Source of the DNA: DASSJT01 sp035691065
Lineage (GTDB): Bacteria; Actinomycetota; Actinomycetes; Actinomycetales; Dermatophilaceae
Length of the DNA stretch: 8,427 nt
Assembly (NCBI GenBank): GCA_035691065.1
Contig: DASSJT010000228.1
Span: 1 to 8,427 of the forward strand
Direction of reading: 5' to 3'
The stretch's first letter is position 1. Every line of letters starts with the position of its first letter. Below, one piece after another: positions 6,594 through 8,427 of this stretch. Both the position numbers and the translations under genes were made by a program. Below the pieces are notes generated by a model that saw nothing but the letters and a program-made list of their open reading frames with translations, was not told where the DNA came from and searched no databases.

Positions 6594-8425
6594 CTCGACC
6601 CGAGATCACTGTCTGGGCGCCGGCGGCCAGACGGGTCGACATCGTCCTGTTCCCGTCGATGGGCCACGAAGACCTGCGCGGCCCGGCGGTCGCCGACGGC
6701 ACCCGCCACCCCATGCAGCCCCGACCCGACGGATGGTGGGCCTGGCAGGGAGGGGAGCACACGGCATACGGCCTGGAGCTCGACTATGCCTTCAGCCTCG
6801 ACGGCGGCGACCCGCTCCCAGACCCCCGCAGTGCCTTGCAGCCCTACGGGGTGGACGGGCCGAGCCGGTGGTTCGACCCCGGCGCGCACCAGTGGGCCGA
6901 CGCCTCGTGGCCAGGACCGTGCGGAGGCGGGGGCACACTCGGTGCCGTGTTCTACGAGCTCCACGTGGGCACGTTCACGGCTGAGGGAACCTTTGCCGCA
7001 GCGATCGAGCGCCTCGGTCACCTGGTCGACCTCGGCGTCGACGTCGTGCAGGTTATGCCGGTGGCGGCCTTTCCGGGTCGGTGGGGGTGGGGCTACGACG
7101 CCGTGGACCTGTATGCCGTGCACGACGCCTACGGGGGACCGGCTGCCTTCCAGGCGTTTGTCGACGCCTGCCACGGCCGCGGTCTGGGCGTGTGCCTGGA
7201 CGTGGTGTACAACCACCTCGGGCCGAGCGGCAACTACCTGGCGGAGTTCGGCCCGTACTTCACCGAGTGCTACCGGACGCCCTGGGGCCCGGCGGTGAAC
7301 CTGGACGGCGCCGGGAGCCGTGAGGTGCGGCGTTTCGTGGTCGGCAACGCGCTGCGGTGGCTGCGCGACTTCCACGTCGACGCCCTGCGGCTGGATGCGG
7401 TCCACGCCCTGCACGACGACTCGCCCCGCCACATCCTGGCCGAGCTGTCGGATGCTGTGTCCGAGCTCTCGGCGGAGCTCGGACGGCCGCTCGACCTGGT
7501 CGCCGAGTCGGACCTCAACGACCCCGCGATGGTGGCGCCAGTGAGCGAGGGCGGGCGGGGCATGACCCAGCAGTGGGACGACGACGTCCACCACGGCCTG
7601 CACGTGGCGCTCACCGGTGAGACCCAGGCGTACTACGCGGACTTCGCCGCGCCAGGCGCTCTGGCGAAGGTCCTGACGTCCGCCTTCTTCCATGACGGCT
7701 GCTGGTCGAGCTTCCGCGGGCAGGTGTGGGGGCGCCCGGTCGACCGCCGGTCCGTCGACGGGCGGCGCTTCGTGGTCGCCCTGCAGACCCATGACCAGGT
7801 GGGCAACCGCGCGATGGGGGATCGGATCACCGCCTCGGTGACGCCCGGGCAGCAGGCCATCGGCGCGGCACTCTACCTCCTGTCGGCCTACACGCCCATG
7901 GTCTTCATGGGGGAGGAGTGGGCGGCCGCCACGCCGTTCCAGTTCTTCACCGACTTCCAGGAGCCGGCGCTTCAGGCGGCCGTGGTCGCCGGCCGGCGGG
8001 CCGAGTTCGCCAGTCACGACTGGGGGGCGGCTGTGGTCCCGAACCCGCAGGACCCTGCGACACGAGAGCGGTCAGTGCTGCGGTGGGAGGAGCTTGGGGA
8101 ACCGGAGCACCGGCCGATGCTGGAGTGGTACCGCGAGCTGGTCCGGCAGCGCAGGAAGAACCCAGAGCTGGCCTCTGGCGACCTGGGCGCGGTGGCTGTC
8201 AGCGGGTCGGTGGAGCAGGGATGGCTGGTGATGGCCCGGGGCGCGTTCCGCGTGGTCGTCACCCTGGCCGACCGCACCCAGCTCATCGCCTTGGATGCCC
8301 CGCCGGAGGAGCTCGTGCTCGTGTGGGGCGAGGCGACCCGACTGTGCCAGCCGGACGGCATACGTCTGACCGGTCACTCGGTCGCGGTGGTGCGGATCGC
8401 GCAGGGGCCGGTCGGTGCGGCCTGA
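6590..8425 (+). CDS. treZ: Malto-oligosyltrehalose trehalohydrolase (GH13) TreZ
   Basis: This 611-residue cytoplasmic hydrolase cleaves the alpha-1,4 bond next to the trehalose end of maltooligosyl trehalose and releases free trehalose, the last step of the TreY/TreZ route. The N-terminal beta domain starts TVWAPAARRVDIVLF (7-21). The barrel opens with FYELHVGTFT (121-130). Catalytic regions are DVVYNH (204-209), ALRLDAVHAL (265-274, nucleophile Asp269), LVAESDLN (303-310, Glu306) and LQTHDQVGNR (398-407, Asp402). The last is the TreZ version of region IV. MVFMGEEWAAATPFQFFTDF (437-456) is also typical. Length is normal or slightly long. GTG 6590 is chosen because GAGGA lies 7 bases upstream and the family N-terminus begins at once. 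It overlaps the treY stop by 4 bases. TGA ends 2 bases before the window edge, so the terminator and any further operon gene are not visible. Confidence 0.95.
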   Translation: MTRPEITVWAPAARRVDIVLFPSMGHEDLRGPAVADGTRHPMQPRPDGWWAWQGGEHTAYGLELDYAFSLDGGDPLPDPRSALQPYGVDGPSRWFDPGAHQWADASWPGPCGGGGTLGAVFYELHVGTFTAEGTFAAAIERLGHLVDLGVDVVQVMPVAAFPGRWGWGYDAVDLYAVHDAYGGPAAFQAFVDACHGRGLGVCLDVVYNHLGPSGNYLAEFGPYFTECYRTPWGPAVNLDGAGSREVRRFVVGNALRWLRDFHVDALRLDAVHALHDDSPRHILAELSDAVSELSAELGRPLDLVAESDLNDPAMVAPVSEGGRGMTQQWDDDVHHGLHVALTGETQAYYADFAAPGALAKVLTSAFFHDGCWSSFRGQVWGRPVDRRSVDGRRFVVALQTHDQVGNRAMGDRITASVTPGQQAIGAALYLLSAYTPMVFMGEEWAAATPFQFFTDFQEPALQAAVVAGRRAEFASHDWGAAVVPNPQDPATRERSVLRWEELGEPEHRPMLEWYRELVRQRRKNPELASGDLGAVAVSGSVEQGWLVMARGAFRVVVTLADRTQLIALDAPPEELVLVWGEATRLCQPDGIRLTGHSVAVVRIAQGPVGAA

Positions 8426-8427
8426 CA

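Noticed and set aside
6329..8017. 562-codon open frame antisense to treY/treZ
   Set aside because: Same reason: a complement shadow of a conserved GH13 enzyme with no motif of its own.
1..8427. tRNA, rRNA, CRISPR array, insertion sequence or phage attachment site
   Set aside because: I saw no cloverleaf, regularly spaced identical repeats, transposase, or integrase motif. The repeats at 844-928 and 1804-1879 are too few or too degenerate for a CRISPR array.

Overview
The window is about 70% G+C by eye. It has strongly GC-ending codons, GTG as well as ATG starts, and GGAGG-type ribosome binding sites. The protein sequences also look actinobacterial. I infer a high-GC actinomycete, possibly of the Intrasporangiaceae type, but the sequence alone does not prove the family.

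Left part (1-1717, minus strand): a nitrate/nitrite transporter of the NarK family runs off the left edge (1-686). Upstream of it, on the same strand, lies a complete FabG-type short-chain dehydrogenase (962-1717). The 275 bases between them code for nothing I can see. They hold a cluster of inverted repeats, including two nearly identical 23-bp copies of a TCGGGT-C-ACCCGA palindrome, 62 bp apart.

Middle (1718-1954): a divergent intergenic region between the dehydrogenase and the plus-strand operon. It carries a 16-bp TetR-type palindrome next to the dehydrogenase start and a C/A-rich tract on the glgX side with four degenerate 12-mers at 20-22 bp spacing.

Right part (1955-8425, plus strand): a compact operon glgX-treY-treZ. 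GlgX/TreX removes alpha-1,6 branches from glycogen. TreY converts the reducing end of the linear chains to a trehalose unit, and TreZ cuts that unit off as free trehalose. The glgX-treY gap is 13 bases and treY-treZ overlap by 4 bases (GTGA), so co-transcription and translational coupling are likely. All three proteins keep the four GH13 signature regions and the catalytic Asp/Glu/Asp triad, so the pathway looks intact.

The gene content is ordinary and I see no undescribed multi-gene system. The most unusual signals are non-coding or compositional: the octamer GTATGCCG occurs eight times over both strands, Tyr is written TAT almost only before Ala, a rare-codon island sits near the end of treY, and the narK upstream region is rich in palindromes.
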